From: Sphingomonas rosea
GTDB taxonomy: Bacteria; Pseudomonadota; Alphaproteobacteria; Sphingomonadales; Sphingomonadaceae
Reading direction: 5' to 3'
Assembly (NCBI RefSeq): GCF_039538065.1
Contig: NZ_BAABBR010000001.1
Coordinates: 906,501-970,500 of the forward strand
DNA: 64,000 nucleotides
The position numbers and the translations under genes are program-made. Below are positions 26,319 through 36,530 of this stretch, piece by piece (positions within the stretch are counted from its first letter, which is position 1; every line of letters starts with the position of its first letter). The notes under the pieces were generated by a model. It searched no databases, was not told the DNA's origin, and saw only the letters and a list, made by a program, of their open reading frames with translations.

Positions 26319-27379
26319 GCGCCCACTCCCGCGCTCAGCGTCGGCACCGACAGTGCGTTGAAGCCATAATGCTTGAGCCAGCGCAGGTCGCCGTCGAAGA
26401 ACTGCCGCAAGTCGTTCATTCCATATTTGAGCATGGCGAGGCGATCGATCCCGGTGCCGAAGGCGAAGCCCTGCCATTCATCGGGGTCGAGACCGGCGGC
26501 GGCGATCACCTTGGGATGGACCATTCCGGAGCCCAGCACTTCCATCCAGCCTTCGCTGCCGCCGACCACGCGCCGGCCGTTCTCCATCGACCAGCCCACA
26601 TCGACCTCGGCCGAAGGCTCGGTGAAGGGGAAGTAGGACGGACGCAGCCGGATCGCGATGTCGTCGCGCTCGAAGAAGGCCTTGAGGAAGGTCTCGAGCG
26701 TCCACTTGAGGTGGCCCATGGTGATGTTCCGGTCGATGACCAGTCCCTCCACCTGGTGGAACATCGGGGTGTGGGTGGCGTCGCTGTCCGAGCGATAGAC
26801 CCGGCCGGGCGCGATCACCCGGATCGGCGCGCCATGCTTCTGCATCGCGCGGATCTGCACCGGCGAGGTGTGGGTGCGAAGGACGCGGGTCTCGCCGCTG
26901 CCGTCGGGCTCGAGGTAGAAGGTGTCGTGCATCGCCCGCGCCGGATGGGTCTCGGGCATGTTGAGCGCGGTGAAATTATACCAGTCGCTTTCGATTTCGG
27001 GCCCTTCGGCGACCGCGAAGCCGAGATCGGCGAAGATTTCCGCCAGCTCGTCCATCACTTGGCTGACCGGGTGGATCGAGCCGCGCGGGGTCTCGGCTGC
27101 GGGAAGCGACAGGTCGACCCGCTCGGTGGCGAGCTTGCGCTCGAGCTCGGCCGTTTCGAGCGCGGTCTTGCGCGCCTCGATCGCGTCGGCGACCGCCGCC
27201 CGCTGCCCCTGGATCTCGGGGCCCCGCACCTGACGCTCCTCGGGGCTCATCTGGCCGAGCGTCTTCAGGAGCGCGGTCACCCAGCCGCTCTTGCCCAGCG
27301 CGGCGACGCGCTCGGCGTCGAGGGTCGTGAGGTCCGAGGCGGCGGCGATCCGCTGCAAGGTCGCGTCGAGGTCGTGCAT
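26315..27379 (-). CDS. pheS: Phenylalanyl-tRNA synthetase alpha subunit
   Basis: 354 aa, class II catalytic subunit. N-terminal coiled coil (about 1-90), then motif 1 [39 protein letters not shown], motif 2 [20 protein letters not shown] with [27 protein letters not shown] and motif 3 [23 protein letters not shown] at 27377-27379 fits the family N-terminus (MHDLDATLQ...); upstream open frame is not conserved-looking. Confidence 0.96.
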   Translation of the reverse strand: MHDLDATLQRIAAASDLTTLDAERVAALGKSGWVTALLKTLGQMSPEERQVRGPEIQGQRAAVADAIEARKTALETAELERKLATERVDLSLPAAETPRGSIHPVSQVMDELAEIFADLGFAVAEGPEIESDWYNFTALNMPETHPARAMHDTFYLEPDGSGETRVLRTHTSPVQIRAMQKHGAPIRVIAPGRVYRSDSDATHTPMFHQVEGLVIDRNITMGHLKWTLETFLKAFFERDDIAIRLRPSYFPFTEPSAEVDVGWSMENGRRVVGGSEGWMEVLGSGMVHPKVIAAAGLDPDEWQGFAFGTGIDRLAMLKYGMNDLRQFFDGDLRWLKHYGFNALSVPTLSAGVGA

Positions 27380-27428
27380 GGCCGCGCCTGTAGCGGGCGC
27401 CGCTTTGCGCGTCACCCTCTCGCGCGGG

Positions 27429-28835
27429 TCAGGACACGAAGGGGAAGGGGGAGATGGTCTTGCGGTGCTCGTGCACCGCGAGCGGGCGGCCCGCGGGCGG
27501 CGTCGCGCGATAGGCACAGTCCAGACGCGGACAGATCGAGCAGGCTGGCCCGACCGGGGTCACCGGCGCCTTCTCGAGGTCGATGCCGGTCGCGCAATGC
27601 AGCTTGTGGGCATGTTCGATGCTGCAGCCGAGGCCGATTGCGAGGAGGCCCCCCGACAGCTCGGTCTTGATCGGCCGCTCGATCGTCCGCGCCACGGTGA
27701 AATAGCGATGGCCGTCAGGGGTCTCGATCAGCTGGGTCACCGCCTGCCCGGCGGCCTGGAAGGCGGCGTGGAGGTTCCAGCGCGGGCAGGTCCCGCCGAA
27801 TCGCGAGAAGGGGAAACGCTCGCCGGCATAGCGCTTCGACACATTCCCGGCGGGATCGATCCGAAGCATGAAGAACGGAATGCCGCGCGCCCCTTGCCGG
27901 CCGAGCGTGGTGAAGCGGTGCGAAACCTGCTCGACGTTCGCCCCGAACTCGGCGCACAGCCGGTCGATCGACCAGCGATATTGCTCACAGGCCGCGAGGA
28001 ACTTGCCATAGGGCATCATGATCGCGCCCGCCGCATAGTTGGCGAAGCTCATGTGGAGCAGGTGGCGCGACCCGGCATCGGGCGGACGCGCCTGGTCGAC
28101 CAGCCGGGCGATGATCGGGTGAAATTCGAGCAGCGACAGCTGGTAGGCGATACCAAACGTCTTGTTCTCGGGCCGTAGCAGCGACGACAGGAGCAGCAGG
28201 CGCCGCTGCGGGTCATAGACCTGGCTCGCGCCTTCCAGTTCCTCGGGGCTGGCGACCCGCACTTCCACCCCATAGGCTTCCTTCAGCCGGCGGCGGAGCG
28301 GTTCGGCCACCGACAGCGGATCGCCGAGCGCGCCGCCCAATGTCTCGGCGCCCTCCTCGAGGTCGGGGAAGTGGTTGAAGCGCGCGCCGATGAAGTCGCG
28401 CACCCATGTTTCGGGCGTAATCAGCGCGCGCTCATTGCCTTCCGAGTCGCCGATCTCCGCCGGCGCCAGCCGCCGTTCGCGCAGCGCGGTGTAAAGGCGG
28501 CTCACGCCTTCGGCGATGCTCGGGCTGTTGTCGCTGAGGTCGAGAATCTCCTGCCGCCCGATCTGGAGGTCGGAGAACATTGGATCGGCGAAGACCTCGG
28601 CGAGCTGCTCGGCCGACCCCTGGTCGCCGCTCTCCGCCGCGAACTGCCGGATGTCGATTTCGAACGCCTCGGCCAGCTTGAGCAGGATCCCCGCCGTCAC
28701 CGGCCGCTGGTTGCGCTCGAGGTGGTTGAGGTAGCTTGGGCTGATCCCGAGTTCGGCCGCCATGGCGCTTTGCTGCAGACCGCGATCGCGCCGCAGCCGC
28801 TTCAGCCTTGCGCCGAGGAAGAGCTTCTTCGCCAC
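27429..28835 (-). CDS. ScfR/RamB-type short-chain fatty acyl transcriptional regulator
   Basis: 468 aa. N-terminal XRE helix-turn-helix (about 8-62: [36 protein letters not shown]), an IrrE-like central domain (about 150-300: [31 protein letters not shown]), and a C-terminal Cys cluster ([37 protein letters not shown]2083-like). This architecture is that of RamB, MccR and related regulators that sense acyl-CoA status and control acetate, propionate and glyoxylate genes. It is divergent from DUF4170-aceA-glcB, so control of the glyoxylate shunt is a strong inference. A 25-bp dyad lies just upstream. Confidence 0.88.
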   Translation of the reverse strand: MAKKLFLGARLKRLRRDRGLQQSAMAAELGISPSYLNHLERNQRPVTAGILLKLAEAFEIDIRQFAAESGDQGSAEQLAEVFADPMFSDLQIGRQEILDLSDNSPSIAEGVSRLYTALRERRLAPAEIGDSEGNERALITPETWVRDFIGARFNHFPDLEEGAETLGGALGDPLSVAEPLRRRLKEAYGVEVRVASPEELEGASQVYDPQRRLLLLSSLLRPENKTFGIAYQLSLLEFHPIIARLVDQARPPDAGSRHLLHMSFANYAAGAIMMPYGKFLAACEQYRWSIDRLCAEFGANVEQVSHRFTTLGRQGARGIPFFMLRIDPAGNVSKRYAGERFPFSRFGGTCPRWNLHAAFQAAGQAVTQLIETPDGHRYFTVARTIERPIKTELSGGLLAIGLGCSIEHAHKLHCATGIDLEKAPVTPVGPACSICPRLDCAYRATPPAGRPLAVHEHRKTISPFPFVS

Positions 28836-28864
28836 CCCTGTACATTGTCGCGAAATTCACAAGA

Positions 28865-28889
28865 TGACAAGTCACGCTTTGACGTGTCA
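28865..28889. promoter_or_regulatory. Inverted repeat in the regulator/glyoxylate divergent region
   Basis: TGACAAGTCA (28865-28874), 5-nt spacer, TGACGTGTCA (28880-28889): 10-bp arms with one mismatch. It is 30 bp upstream of the ScfR-type regulator start and about 105 bp upstream of DUF4170. A further TTGTC...GACAA pairing spans 28845-28870. The position suggests an operator bound by the regulator itself, controlling both directions. Confidence 0.45.
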
Positions 28890-28994
28890 GCCTTTTTCGT
28901 CGCTCCTTTTCTTTCCGCTCGATGTTTGAACCCGCTCAGCAATCACGCGGCGGCGCTTCTTCGTGCCCCGCCCAGGAAAGCCGGGAGCAAGATC

Positions 28995-29198
28995 ATGGGT
29001 CATCGTTACTGGGTCATCGGCGGCGAATATCGCGACTGCGCCTTCAACGAGATCGAGCCGGGCACCGAGCGGGTCAGCGGCCCCTTCGGCGACGAGCTCA
29101 AGGCGCGGATGGAATGGCAGCGCCTGACCTTCCGCGACAATTGCGCCGCCACCGAGCGCTACACCATCGCCGTCGAGCCGCGCCTCGGCCGCGCCTGA
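28995..29198 (+). CDS. DUF4170 domain-containing protein
   Basis: 67 aa: MGHRYWVIGGEYRDCAFNEI, then PGTERVSGPFGDELKARMEW and RYTIAVEPRLG. This is the DUF4170 pattern (YWVVGGEY.D..F.....G.E...GPF..Y..A...W......RY.I). Function unknown; it is usually a free-standing single domain. AGCAAG precedes the ATG. It leads the aceA-glcB unit here, 35 bp before aceA. Confidence 0.88.
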   Translation: MGHRYWVIGGEYRDCAFNEIEPGTERVSGPFGDELKARMEWQRLTFRDNCAATERYTIAVEPRLGRA

Positions 29199-29233
29199 TC
29201 AGATCACGACCGACGAGTTCAAGGGGTAAGGGT

Positions 29234-30829
29234 TTGACGTATCAATCTGCGATTTCGAGTGCCGCGCAACTGATCGGCGGCAATGGCGCTACCTGGAGCG
29301 GGATCGATGCCGAGGCAGTGGCGCGGATGCGTTTGCAGAACCGCTTCCGGTGCGGAATCGACATCGCCCGCTACACGGCCGGGATCATGCGCCGCGACAT
29401 GGCGGCCTATGATGCGGATCCCGCGGCCTACACCCAGTCGCTCGGCTGCTGGCACGGCTTCATCGCGCAGCAGAAGATGATTGCGATCAAGAAGCATTTC
29501 GGCACGACCAAGGGCCGCTACCTCTACCTCTCGGGCTGGATGATCGCCGCGCTGCGCAGCGAATTCGGCCCGCTGCCCGACCAGTCGATGCACGAGAAGA
29601 CGAGCGTCCCCGCGCTGATCGAGGAGATCTATACCTTCCTCCGTCAGGCCGACGCGCGCGAGCTCGGCGGCCTGTTCCGCGAGCTCGACAAGGCCCGGTC
29701 GGCCGGCAACGAGCTCGAGGAGCAGCGCCTCCTCAAGGCGATCGACAATCACGAGACCCACGTGGTTCCGATCATCGCCGACATCGACGCGGGCTTCGGC
29801 AATGCCGAGGCGACCTATCTCCTCGCCAAGAAGATGATCGAGGCAGGGGCCTGCGCGATCCAGATCGAGAACCAGGTTTCGGACGAGAAGCAGTGCGGCC
29901 ACCAGGATGGCAAGGTCACCGTTCCGCACGAGGACTTCCTCGCGAAGCTCCGCGCGGTCCGCTATGCCTTCCTCGAGCTCGGCGTCGACGATGGCATCAT
30001 CGTCGCGCGCACCGACAGCCTCGGCGCGGGCCTCACCAAGCAGTTCGCCGTCAGCAAGGAGCCGGGCGATCTCGGCGACCAGTATAACGCCTTCCTCGAT
30101 TGCGAGGAGCTGGACGACATCAGCCAGGCCAATGGCGACGTCCTGATCAATCGCGACGGCAAGCTCATGCGGCCCAAGCGCCTGCCTTCGGGCCTCTACC
30201 AGTTCCGTCCCGGCACGGGGGAGGACCGCTGCGTCCTCGACTGCATCAGCTCGCTCCAGAACGGCGCGGACCTCATCTGGATCGAGACCGAGAAGCCGCA
30301 CATCGCGCAGATCGCGGGCATGGTCGACCGGATCCGCGAAGTCGTTCCGGACGCCAAGCTCGCCTACAACAACAGCCCGTCGTTCAACTGGACGCTCAAC
30401 TTCCGCCAGCAGGTGTACGATGCCTGGGGTGCGGAGGGCCGCGACCTGTCCACTTACGATCGCGCGAAGCTGATGAGTGTCGACTATGACGACACCGAAC
30501 TTGGCCGCGAGGCCGACGAGCGGATCCGCACCTTCCAGCGCGACGCCGCCGCACGCGCGGGCATCTTCCATCACCTGATCACGCTGCCGACCTATCACAC
30601 GGCCGCGCTGTCGACCGACAATCTCGCCCGCGAATATTTCGGTGACGCGGGCATGCTCGGCTACGTCAAGAACGTGCAGCGCGAGGAGATCCGCCAGCAG
30701 ATCGCCTGCGTGAAGCACCAGAACATGTCGGGCTCCGACATCGGTGACGACCACAAGGAATATTTCGCCGGCGAGGCGGCGCTCAAGGCGGGCGGCGCCA
30801 ACAATACGATGAACCAGTTCGCGGCCTGA
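29234..30829 (+). CDS. aceA: Isocitrate lyase (long form)
   Basis: 531 aa; cleaves isocitrate to glyoxylate and succinate. It is the longer isocitrate-lyase form, as in pseudomonads, rather than the about 430-aa enteric form. Motifs: IADIDAGFGNAEATYLLAKK (metal site), IQIENQVSDEKQCGHQDGKV (catalytic Cys in KQCGH, where enteric enzymes have KKCGH), IIVARTDSLGAG, and NNSPSFNW. The start is TTG at 29234 after AAGGGGTAAGGG; the open frame upstream overlaps DUF4170. Followed by glcB 96 bp downstream. Confidence 0.95.
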   Translation: MTYQSAISSAAQLIGGNGATWSGIDAEAVARMRLQNRFRCGIDIARYTAGIMRRDMAAYDADPAAYTQSLGCWHGFIAQQKMIAIKKHFGTTKGRYLYLSGWMIAALRSEFGPLPDQSMHEKTSVPALIEEIYTFLRQADARELGGLFRELDKARSAGNELEEQRLLKAIDNHETHVVPIIADIDAGFGNAEATYLLAKKMIEAGACAIQIENQVSDEKQCGHQDGKVTVPHEDFLAKLRAVRYAFLELGVDDGIIVARTDSLGAGLTKQFAVSKEPGDLGDQYNAFLDCEELDDISQANGDVLINRDGKLMRPKRLPSGLYQFRPGTGEDRCVLDCISSLQNGADLIWIETEKPHIAQIAGMVDRIREVVPDAKLAYNNSPSFNWTLNFRQQVYDAWGAEGRDLSTYDRAKLMSVDYDDTELGREADERIRTFQRDAAARAGIFHHLITLPTYHTAALSTDNLAREYFGDAGMLGYVKNVQREEIRQQIACVKHQNMSGSDIGDDHKEYFAGEAALKAGGANNTMNQFAA

Positions 30830-30854
30830 CCCCACCGCCTGGTTCACAAGCGGA

Positions 30855-30882
30855 GGCGGTCCGGGCTAGCGTCCGGGCCGCC
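30855..30882 (+). terminator. Intercistronic hairpin between aceA and glcB
   Basis: GGCGG-T-CCGG (30855-30864) pairs with CCGG-G-CCGCC (30873-30882) around an 8-nt loop. There is no T-run, so it may stabilise the upstream mRNA or partially end transcription, adjusting the aceA:glcB ratio. Confidence 0.4.
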
Positions 30883-30925
30883 TTCGCCGTTGCTCACTCC
30901 GACATCTGAGAAAGTGCCAGCGTTC

Positions 30926-32998
30926 ATGGAAGCTTCGACCCGTTCCGCGATTCTCGTCGATCCCGTCCTTCGCGCCTTCGTCGACAACGAGGTGCTTCCG
31001 GGCCTCGGCATCGACGGCCACGAATTCTGGCACGGCGCCGAGGCCATCTTCGAGCGCTTCGCCCCGCGCAACGCCGAGCTTCTTCAGAAAAGGGACCGTC
31101 TGCAGGCCGAGATCGACGGTTTTTATAGCGAGCGGCGGGGCCAGGCGCCCGATGCCGATGCGACCGAGCGCTTTCTTCGTGACATCGGCTACCTCGTCGA
31201 CGAGCCCGCCCCCTTCGCCATCGGCTCGACGAACATCGATCCCGAAATTGCCAACCTTGCCGGGCCGCAGCTCGTGGTCCCGATCCTCAACGCGCGCTTC
31301 CTCCTCAACGCCGCCAATGCCCGCTGGGGAAGCCTTTACGACGCGCTTTACGGCACGGATGCGATGGGGACCTTGCCGCCCACCGGTCCCTACGACCGCG
31401 AACGCGGGGCCGAAGTCGTTGCCCACGCCCGACGCTTTCTCGACGAGGCCATCCCCGGCTGGGAAGCGGCAGTCCAGGGCGGCACGTCCGAGCACCTTGT
31501 CGGCCGGCGCGAAGGCGGGCTCCTCTTCCGCCATCACGGGCTTCACATCGAACTCGGCATCGATCCCGATCATCCGATCGGCCGCGACGACCCACTCGGC
31601 CTTGCCGACGTCATTCTCGAAAGCGCGCTCAGCACGATCTGCGACCTTGAGGACAGCGTCGCGGCGGTCGATGCCGAGGACAAGGTCGCGGCCTATCGCA
31701 ACTGGCTCGGCCTGATGCGCGGCGACCTTGCCGCCAGCTTCGACAAGGGCGGCAAGACCCGGACCCGCACCCTCGACGCCGATCGCGCTTGGACCGCGCC
31801 CGACGGCAGCGCCTTCACCTTGCCCGGCCGCAGCCTGCTCCTCGTCCGCAACGTCGGCCACCTCATGACCAACCCCGCGGTCCAGTTGCGCGGGAGCGAA
31901 GCGCCCGAAGGCATCCTCGACGCCATCCTGACCAGCCTGATCGCGCTCTACGACCTGCGCGGGCTCGGCCGCTTCCGAAACAGCCGGGCGGGGTCGGTCT
32001 ATATCGTCAAACCCAAGATGCACGGTCCCGAGGAAGCGGCCTTCACCAACGACCTGTTCGATGCGGTCGAGGATTTGCTCGGCATGGCCCGCAACACGCT
32101 CAAGGTCGGGGTGATGGACGAGGAGCGCCGGACCTCGGCCAATCTCGCCGCGACCATCCATGCGGTCCGCGACCGGATCTTCTTCATCAATACCGGATTC
32201 CTCGACCGTACCGGCGACGAAATCCACACCGCGATGCAGGCCGGCCCGATGGTTCGCAAGGCGGGCATGAAGGAGAGCGCCTGGATCAAGGCCTATGAAG
32301 CGCGCAACGTCGCCATCGGGCTCGCCTGCGGGCTGGGCGGAAAGGCACAGATCGGCAAGGGCATGTGGGCCGCGCCCGACCGGATGGCCGACATGATCGC
32401 GCAGAAGATCGGCCACCCCCAATCGGGCGCCAACACCGCCTGGGTGCCGAGCCCGACCGCCGCTACGCTGCACGCGATGCACTACCACCAGCTCGACGTC
32501 TTCGCCCGCCAGGCGGAACTCGCCGATGGCGCAATCCCGCCCCTCTCCGATCTCCTGACCGTGCCGCTGTCGCCCGGCACGAACTGGTCGGAAGAAGAGG
32601 TGCGCCAGGAGCTCGACAACAATTGCCAGGGCATCCTTGGCTATGTCGTGCGCTGGGTCGACCAGGGCGTCGGCTGCTCCAAGGTCCCCGACATCCACGA
32701 CATTGGCATGATGGAGGACCGCGCGACGCTTCGCATCAGTTCGCAGCACATCGCCAACTGGCTGCTCCACGGCGTCTGCAGGCCCGCCGAGGTCGAGGCC
32801 GCGCTTCGGCGCATGGCTGCGAAGGTCGACGCGCAGAATGCGGGCGACCCCCTTTATCGGCCGATGGCGCCAGATCCCGAGGGAAGCATCGCCTTCCAGG
32901 CCGCCCGCGCCCTCGTCTTCGAGGGTCTCGAACAGCCCAACGGCTATACCGAGCCGCTCCTCCACCGCTTCCGCCAGCGGGTGAAGGCCGCCGCGTGA
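30926..32998 (+). CDS. glcB: Malate synthase G
   Basis: 690 aa, the monomeric G isoform. Condenses glyoxylate with acetyl-CoA to malate. Matching segments: [69 protein letters not shown] (Mg site), [15 protein letters not shown] (catalytic Lys/His), [20 protein letters not shown] and [12 protein letters not shown] ([12 protein letters not shown] is diagnostic), then [15 protein letters not shown] and [17 protein letters not shown] 30926 is chosen; in-frame TTG 30890 and GTG 30908 are possible. The next gene starts inside its stop codon (GTGA). Confidence 0.95.
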   Translation: MEASTRSAILVDPVLRAFVDNEVLPGLGIDGHEFWHGAEAIFERFAPRNAELLQKRDRLQAEIDGFYSERRGQAPDADATERFLRDIGYLVDEPAPFAIGSTNIDPEIANLAGPQLVVPILNARFLLNAANARWGSLYDALYGTDAMGTLPPTGPYDRERGAEVVAHARRFLDEAIPGWEAAVQGGTSEHLVGRREGGLLFRHHGLHIELGIDPDHPIGRDDPLGLADVILESALSTICDLEDSVAAVDAEDKVAAYRNWLGLMRGDLAASFDKGGKTRTRTLDADRAWTAPDGSAFTLPGRSLLLVRNVGHLMTNPAVQLRGSEAPEGILDAILTSLIALYDLRGLGRFRNSRAGSVYIVKPKMHGPEEAAFTNDLFDAVEDLLGMARNTLKVGVMDEERRTSANLAATIHAVRDRIFFINTGFLDRTGDEIHTAMQAGPMVRKAGMKESAWIKAYEARNVAIGLACGLGGKAQIGKGMWAAPDRMADMIAQKIGHPQSGANTAWVPSPTAATLHAMHYHQLDVFARQAELADGAIPPLSDLLTVPLSPGTNWSEEEVRQELDNNCQGILGYVVRWVDQGVGCSKVPDIHDIGMMEDRATLRISSQHIANWLLHGVCRPAEVEAALRRMAAKVDAQNAGDPLYRPMAPDPEGSIAFQAARALVFEGLEQPNGYTEPLLHRFRQRVKAAA

Positions 32999-33900
32999 GT
33001 TGGCCAGCGCTCGATCCGACGCGCGACGCCGGCACCTGGCGGCACCTTCATCTCGCCAGCCAGATGCTCGGCAAGCTCCGGATCGCGCATGCCGACTGGG
33101 TCAACCACGGTTGGCACGCCGCGCTGCAGCCAAGCGCCAACGGCCTCGCCACGGCTCCGATCGCGGCGGGTAAGCGTCGTTTCTCGCTGTCGATCGATCT
33201 GTGCGACCACCGCCTCCACCTCACCACCAGCGAAGGGGTGACCGATGCGATCCCGCTCGCCCAGCCGTCGATCGCAAGCCTCCACCGCGAATTTGTCGCG
33301 CTGCTCGACCGCCACCGGCTGCCGAGCAACTTCCACGGCCGCCCGAACGAGGTCGAGGATGCGCTGCCCTTCGCGGCAGACGAGCGCCCGGTCGACTATC
33401 GCCCGGAGAGCGCCGAACGCCTGCGCGATGCGCTCGCCCTCATCGTCCCGGTGTTCGAACGCTTCCGCGCGGGCTTCGCGGGCAAGGTCAGCCCGGTCCA
33501 TTTCTGGTGGGGCAGCTTCGATCTCGCCGTGACCCGCTTCTCGGGCCGCCCGGCGCCGGCACATCCCGGGGGCATTCCCGGCCTGCCCGACCGGGTGACC
33601 CGCGAAGCCTATAGCCACGAGGTGTCGAGTGCTGGCTTCTGGCCCGGCGGGGTCGCGGGGGCCGACCCCATCTTCTACAGCTACGCTTATCCCTCGCCGG
33701 CGGGCTTCGCCGACGAGCCGGTGACGGCCGGCCGCTTCGACCCGTCGCTCGGCGAATTTGTGCTCCGCTACGACGAGGTGCGCCAGGCGGACGACCCCGA
33801 GGGCCTTCTCCTCGGATTTCTCCAATCGACCTATGGCGCCGTCGCGGACCTTGCAGGCTGGGACCGGTCGAGCCTGGAGCGCGACCCGGTCGCCCCCTGA
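32995..33900 (+). CDS. DUF5996 family protein
   Basis: 301 aa, GTG start overlapping the glcB TGA (GTGA). Sequence follows the DUF5996 plan: [20 protein letters not shown] with [12 protein letters not shown] (W..L......K.......NHWW...), [58 protein letters not shown] (H.FWG.FDLA.TRFSG) and [14 protein letters not shown] plus [12 protein letters not shown]. Function unknown. Coupling to glcB suggests co-expression with the glyoxylate shunt but gives no mechanism. Confidence 0.88.
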   Translation: MSWPALDPTRDAGTWRHLHLASQMLGKLRIAHADWVNHGWHAALQPSANGLATAPIAAGKRRFSLSIDLCDHRLHLTTSEGVTDAIPLAQPSIASLHREFVALLDRHRLPSNFHGRPNEVEDALPFAADERPVDYRPESAERLRDALALIVPVFERFRAGFAGKVSPVHFWWGSFDLAVTRFSGRPAPAHPGGIPGLPDRVTREAYSHEVSSAGFWPGGVAGADPIFYSYAYPSPAGFADEPVTAGRFDPSLGEFVLRYDEVRQADDPEGLLLGFLQSTYGAVADLAGWDRSSLERDPVAP

Positions 33901-33913
33901 CCGCCCCGGCTCG

Positions 33914-34576
33914 TCAGCCCGCGCACACCCGGATGACCGCCTGCACCTTGCGCCCGTAGCGCTCGGCGAGGCTCGGGCCATTACCCTCGCTTAGTCCCAC
34001 CACCGCCAGCGCGATGTCGTTGCAGTCGAAGCGGGCAAAGCTGAGCAGCGGGGCGAGGTCCTCCGGTCGGCCGCTCCACGGGTCGGCATTGCCGCGTGGC
34101 TGCGGAAAGTCGAACGGCTCCGTCGGGAGTCGGATCAGGAGCAGTGGATGATCGAGGGACGGTGGCTCATTGCGGCGATTGAGATCATCGAGGATCGTGC
34201 GGACGCGCTCATGAAGCGTGAGGGCGAGTTCGATGCCCGTCCACTGGAGAGAGCTGCGGAGATAGGCGTCGTAAATGGGGGCCTCGGACAGCGTGGCCCT
34301 AGCGGCGGGCAGGACGGTGGAGGCGTAGCGCAGCCGGAGCGAGGCCGCGCTGATCGAGCCCTTCGCCATCAGATCCGCCGGCTGCTCGACCGGCCTCGCC
34401 AGCGGCGCCGTCCAGTCCGTCGCGAATCCCCATTCGAAGATCGAATGTGCGTCCGACAGTCCGCGATGGCCGCCCGCGACGAGGAAGAGGGAGAGGCGCG
34501 TGGTGGCGAGGGCCGCCTCGACGTCTTGATCCTCGATCACCGGCGGACGAGCCCGGAAACGCGCAAACAGAACCAT
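33914..34576 (-). CDS. Hypothetical protein
   Basis: 220 aa from ATG 34576 (MVLFARFRARPP); another ATG lies 18 bp upstream. No signal peptide or membrane span is evident. Recognisable pieces are an acidic/hydrophobic N-terminal half (SLFLVAGGHRGLSDAHSIFE), SLQWTGIELALTLHERVRTI and a C-terminal LAERYGRKVQAVIRVCAG. I do not recognise the family. It sits alone between convergent DUF5996 and the rplT terminator. Confidence 0.6.
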   Translation of the reverse strand: MVLFARFRARPPVIEDQDVEAALATTRLSLFLVAGGHRGLSDAHSIFEWGFATDWTAPLARPVEQPADLMAKGSISAASLRLRYASTVLPAARATLSEAPIYDAYLRSSLQWTGIELALTLHERVRTILDDLNRRNEPPSLDHPLLLIRLPTEPFDFPQPRGNADPWSGRPEDLAPLLSFARFDCNDIALAVVGLSEGNGPSLAERYGRKVQAVIRVCAG

Positions 34577-34613
34577 GGGCCCGTCTAGCACCAAAGGGCG
34601 GCCGAAATGAAAA

Positions 34614-34639
34614 GGGCGCCCCGGTTTCCCGGAGCGCCC
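34614..34639 (-). terminator. Rho-independent terminator of rpmI-rplT
   Basis: GGGCGCCCCGG (34614-34624) and CCGGAGCGCCC (34629-34639), 11-bp stem with one mismatch and a TTTC loop; on the minus strand it is followed by TTTTCATTT. It lies 24 bp after the rplT stop. Confidence 0.75.
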
Positions 34640-34663
34640 TTGTTCGTCACCGAAGCGAAAAGC

Positions 34664-35053
34664 TTAGGCTGCGGCCTGCGCCGAGCGGTCGCCGTCGTTC
34701 GGAAGCGCCTTCTTCGCCTGCGCGATGAGCGCGGAGAAAGCCGCACCCTCGTGCATCGCCATGTCGGCGAGGACCTTGCGGTCGAGGTCGATGCCGCTGA
34801 GCTTGAGCGCGTGCATGAACTGACCGTAGGTCAGGTTCTCGGCGCGGACCGCGGCGTTGATGCGCTGGATCCAGAGAGCGCGGAAGCTCCGCTTCTTCAC
34901 CTTGCGGTCGCGGTAGGCGTACTGCCCGGCCTTTTCGACCGCCTGGCGGGCGATGCGGATCGTGTTCTTGCGACGGCCATAATAGCCCTTCGCCTGTTCA
35001 AGGATGCGCTTGTGCTTGGCGCGGGTGGTTACACCCCTCTTGACGCGTGCCAT
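34664..35053 (-). CDS. rplT: 50S ribosomal protein L20
   Basis: 129 aa. [20 protein letters not shown] and [20 protein letters not shown] are the L20 signature, followed by [40 protein letters not shown] and [20 protein letters not shown]. Binds 23S rRNA early in 50S assembly. Thirteen bp downstream of rpmI in the usual order; infC is not present here. Confidence 0.97.
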   Translation of the reverse strand: MARVKRGVTTRAKHKRILEQAKGYYGRRKNTIRIARQAVEKAGQYAYRDRKVKKRSFRALWIQRINAAVRAENLTYGQFMHALKLSGIDLDRKVLADMAMHEGAAFSALIAQAKKALPNDGDRSAQAAA

Positions 35054-35066
35054 CTGTCAGAACTCC

Positions 35067-35270
35067 TTACTTGAGACCGTAGGGGGCCCAGAGCTTCACG
35101 CGCGCCGTATCGGCGTCGGCGAGAACATCGGTGCCGCGGTTCTGGCGGATGTACTTGGCGTTGTGGCTGATCAGCCGGTGGCGCTTGCCGGCGACTCCGT
35201 GCTTCACCTTGCCAGTGGCGGTGAGCTTGAAGCGCTTCTTGACGCCGCTCTTCGTCTTGAGCTTGGGCAT
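35067..35270 (-). CDS. rpmI: 50S ribosomal protein L35
   Basis: 67 aa: [69 protein letters not shown] fixes the start at 35270, with AGGAGA just upstream. The 230 bp before it contain a GC-rich inverted repeat and probably the promoter/leader of the rpmI-rplT unit. Confidence 0.97.
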   Translation of the reverse strand: MPKLKTKSGVKKRFKLTATGKVKHGVAGKRHRLISHNAKYIRQNRGTDVLADADTARVKLWAPYGLK

Positions 35271-35502
35271 TTTCGTCTCCTGTGTAGCCCCCGAAGGAGC
35301 GACGTTTCTCACCTGACACGGCAGCCCTCACTGGCCGGCCGGGTGGTTTTTCCAACGATCTGGAAAGACGGGCCCCCTAGCGGGCGAGGGGGAGATTGGC
35401 AAGGGTCGCGGGCCTTGCCCGACCGGCAGGTGAAATTCCCGTCATGTTGGGCGAAGCTCCTCGGAAACCGTTTTCTCCTCTGTCCGACAAAGGAGTTCAC
35501 CT

Positions 35503-35700
35503 ATGACCAATCGCACATTAGCCGCGGCCGCGCTGGCGCTCGCCGCCTTGGCCCTTCCCGGGACCGCCGAAGCCAAGGGCTGCCTCAAGGGCGCCGCCGT
35601 CGGCGCGGTCGGCGGCCACATGGTCGGCAAGGGTCATGCGCTCGCCGGTGCGGCGGTCGGCTGCGCCGTCGCCCACCACCGCGCAAAGCACCGAGGCTAG
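35503..35700 (+). CDS. Small secreted Gly/Ala-rich protein (glycine-zipper-like)
   Basis: 65 aa. Signal peptide 1-24 (ends GTAEAKG), then CLKGAAVGAVGGHMVGKGHA and LAGAAVGCAVAHHRAKHRG: repeated G-x3-G spacing with small residues resembles the glycine-zipper 2TM family found in envelope proteins. Two Cys (CLKG, GCAVA) may form a disulphide. ATG preceded by AAAGGAG, a strong ribosome-binding site. Function unknown. Confidence 0.75.
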   Translation: MTNRTLAAAALALAALALPGTAEAKGCLKGAAVGAVGGHMVGKGHALAGAAVGCAVAHHRAKHRG

Positions 35701-35725
35701 CGACGCACCCGCAGCACCTTCCGGG

Positions 35726-36379
35726 TCACCAGGGGACCGTCTTTCCCTGATAGTCGAGGAAAGCGCCGCCGGCGGTGGGGCGCAGTCCCTCGATCACCTT
35801 GCGCATGCCCGCGATGCTGTCGTCGGGCGTGACCGGCGCGCTCGCCCCGCCCATCCGGGTCTGCACCCAGCCCGGATGGAGCATGGCGACCGCCAGGTCG
35901 GGATTGGCCAGCGCCAGCGTCTTCCACGCCATGTTGAGCGCGGTCTTGCTGCTCCGATAGGCAAGGAAGCCGCCGCTGTCGTTGTCGGCCAGCGAGCCCA
36001 TCCGCGTGCTCACCACCACGAGCTTGCCGCCCGCCGCGCGCACCTCCGCCAGCACCGCCTTGGCGAGCAGATAGGGCGCGACGGTGTTGACCGCGAAGGT
36101 GTCGAGCCATTCCCTGGCACTCGCCGCGTCGTCGGCATCGCGCGGGCCATAGGTCCCGGCATTGGCGATGAGGAGGTCGAGCGGCCGGCCGGCCGCGAAG
36201 CGGCTCACTGCCGCGGCATCGCCCATGTCGAGTTGTCGGACCTCGGCGCCGAGCGCGGTCAGTTCCTCGGGTGCCTCGGTGCGCACGGTCGCGATCACGT
36301 CCCAGCCCGCGGCCCGATACTGCCGGACGAATTCGAGCCCGAGGCCGCGGTTCGCGCCAGTGACGAGGAGAGTGGGCAT
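35726..36379 (-). CDS. SDR-family oxidoreductase (C-factor/sniffer-like)
   Basis: 217 aa classical short-chain dehydrogenase. TGANRGLGLEFVRQY (TGxxxGxG NAD(P) site), LDMGDAA, LLIANAGTYGPRD (NAG), KLVVVSTRMGSLAD (catalytic Ser equivalent), AYRSSKTALNMAWKTLA (YxxxK as YRSSK), LHPGWVQTRMGG. The pattern LHPGWVQT.MGG...A is that of the sniffer/C-factor SDR subgroup. Substrate unknown. Start ATG 36379 immediately precedes the Rossmann beta strand. Confidence 0.9.
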   Translation of the reverse strand: MPTLLVTGANRGLGLEFVRQYRAAGWDVIATVRTEAPEELTALGAEVRQLDMGDAAAVSRFAAGRPLDLLIANAGTYGPRDADDAASAREWLDTFAVNTVAPYLLAKAVLAEVRAAGGKLVVVSTRMGSLADNDSGGFLAYRSSKTALNMAWKTLALANPDLAVAMLHPGWVQTRMGGASAPVTPDDSIAGMRKVIEGLRPTAGGAFLDYQGKTVPW

Positions 36380-36530
36380 GGCTTCTTGGTTCCTTCCTGT
36401 GTGGGACATCCGCCCCAACGCACGAGCGGCCAAGCCTGTCCTTAGGGCGGGGGTTCGGGCCCGCTCGCCTCGGTGGTTGGTTTGCTATACACTGGGAACT
36501 GTCTTCGTTTTATCACGAGGGAGAACCGAC

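Noticed and set aside
30866..32965. A 699-codon minus-strand frame opposite malate synthase
   Set aside because: Same antisense-frame artefact; plus strand carries full malate synthase G motifs.
35421..35441. GACCGGCAGGTGAAATTCCCG resembling part of an FMN (RFN) riboswitch
   Set aside because: Only one fragment of the RFN consensus is present; the following ACCGGCGG and later stems are absent, and the downstream gene is a Gly-rich secreted protein unrelated to flavin.
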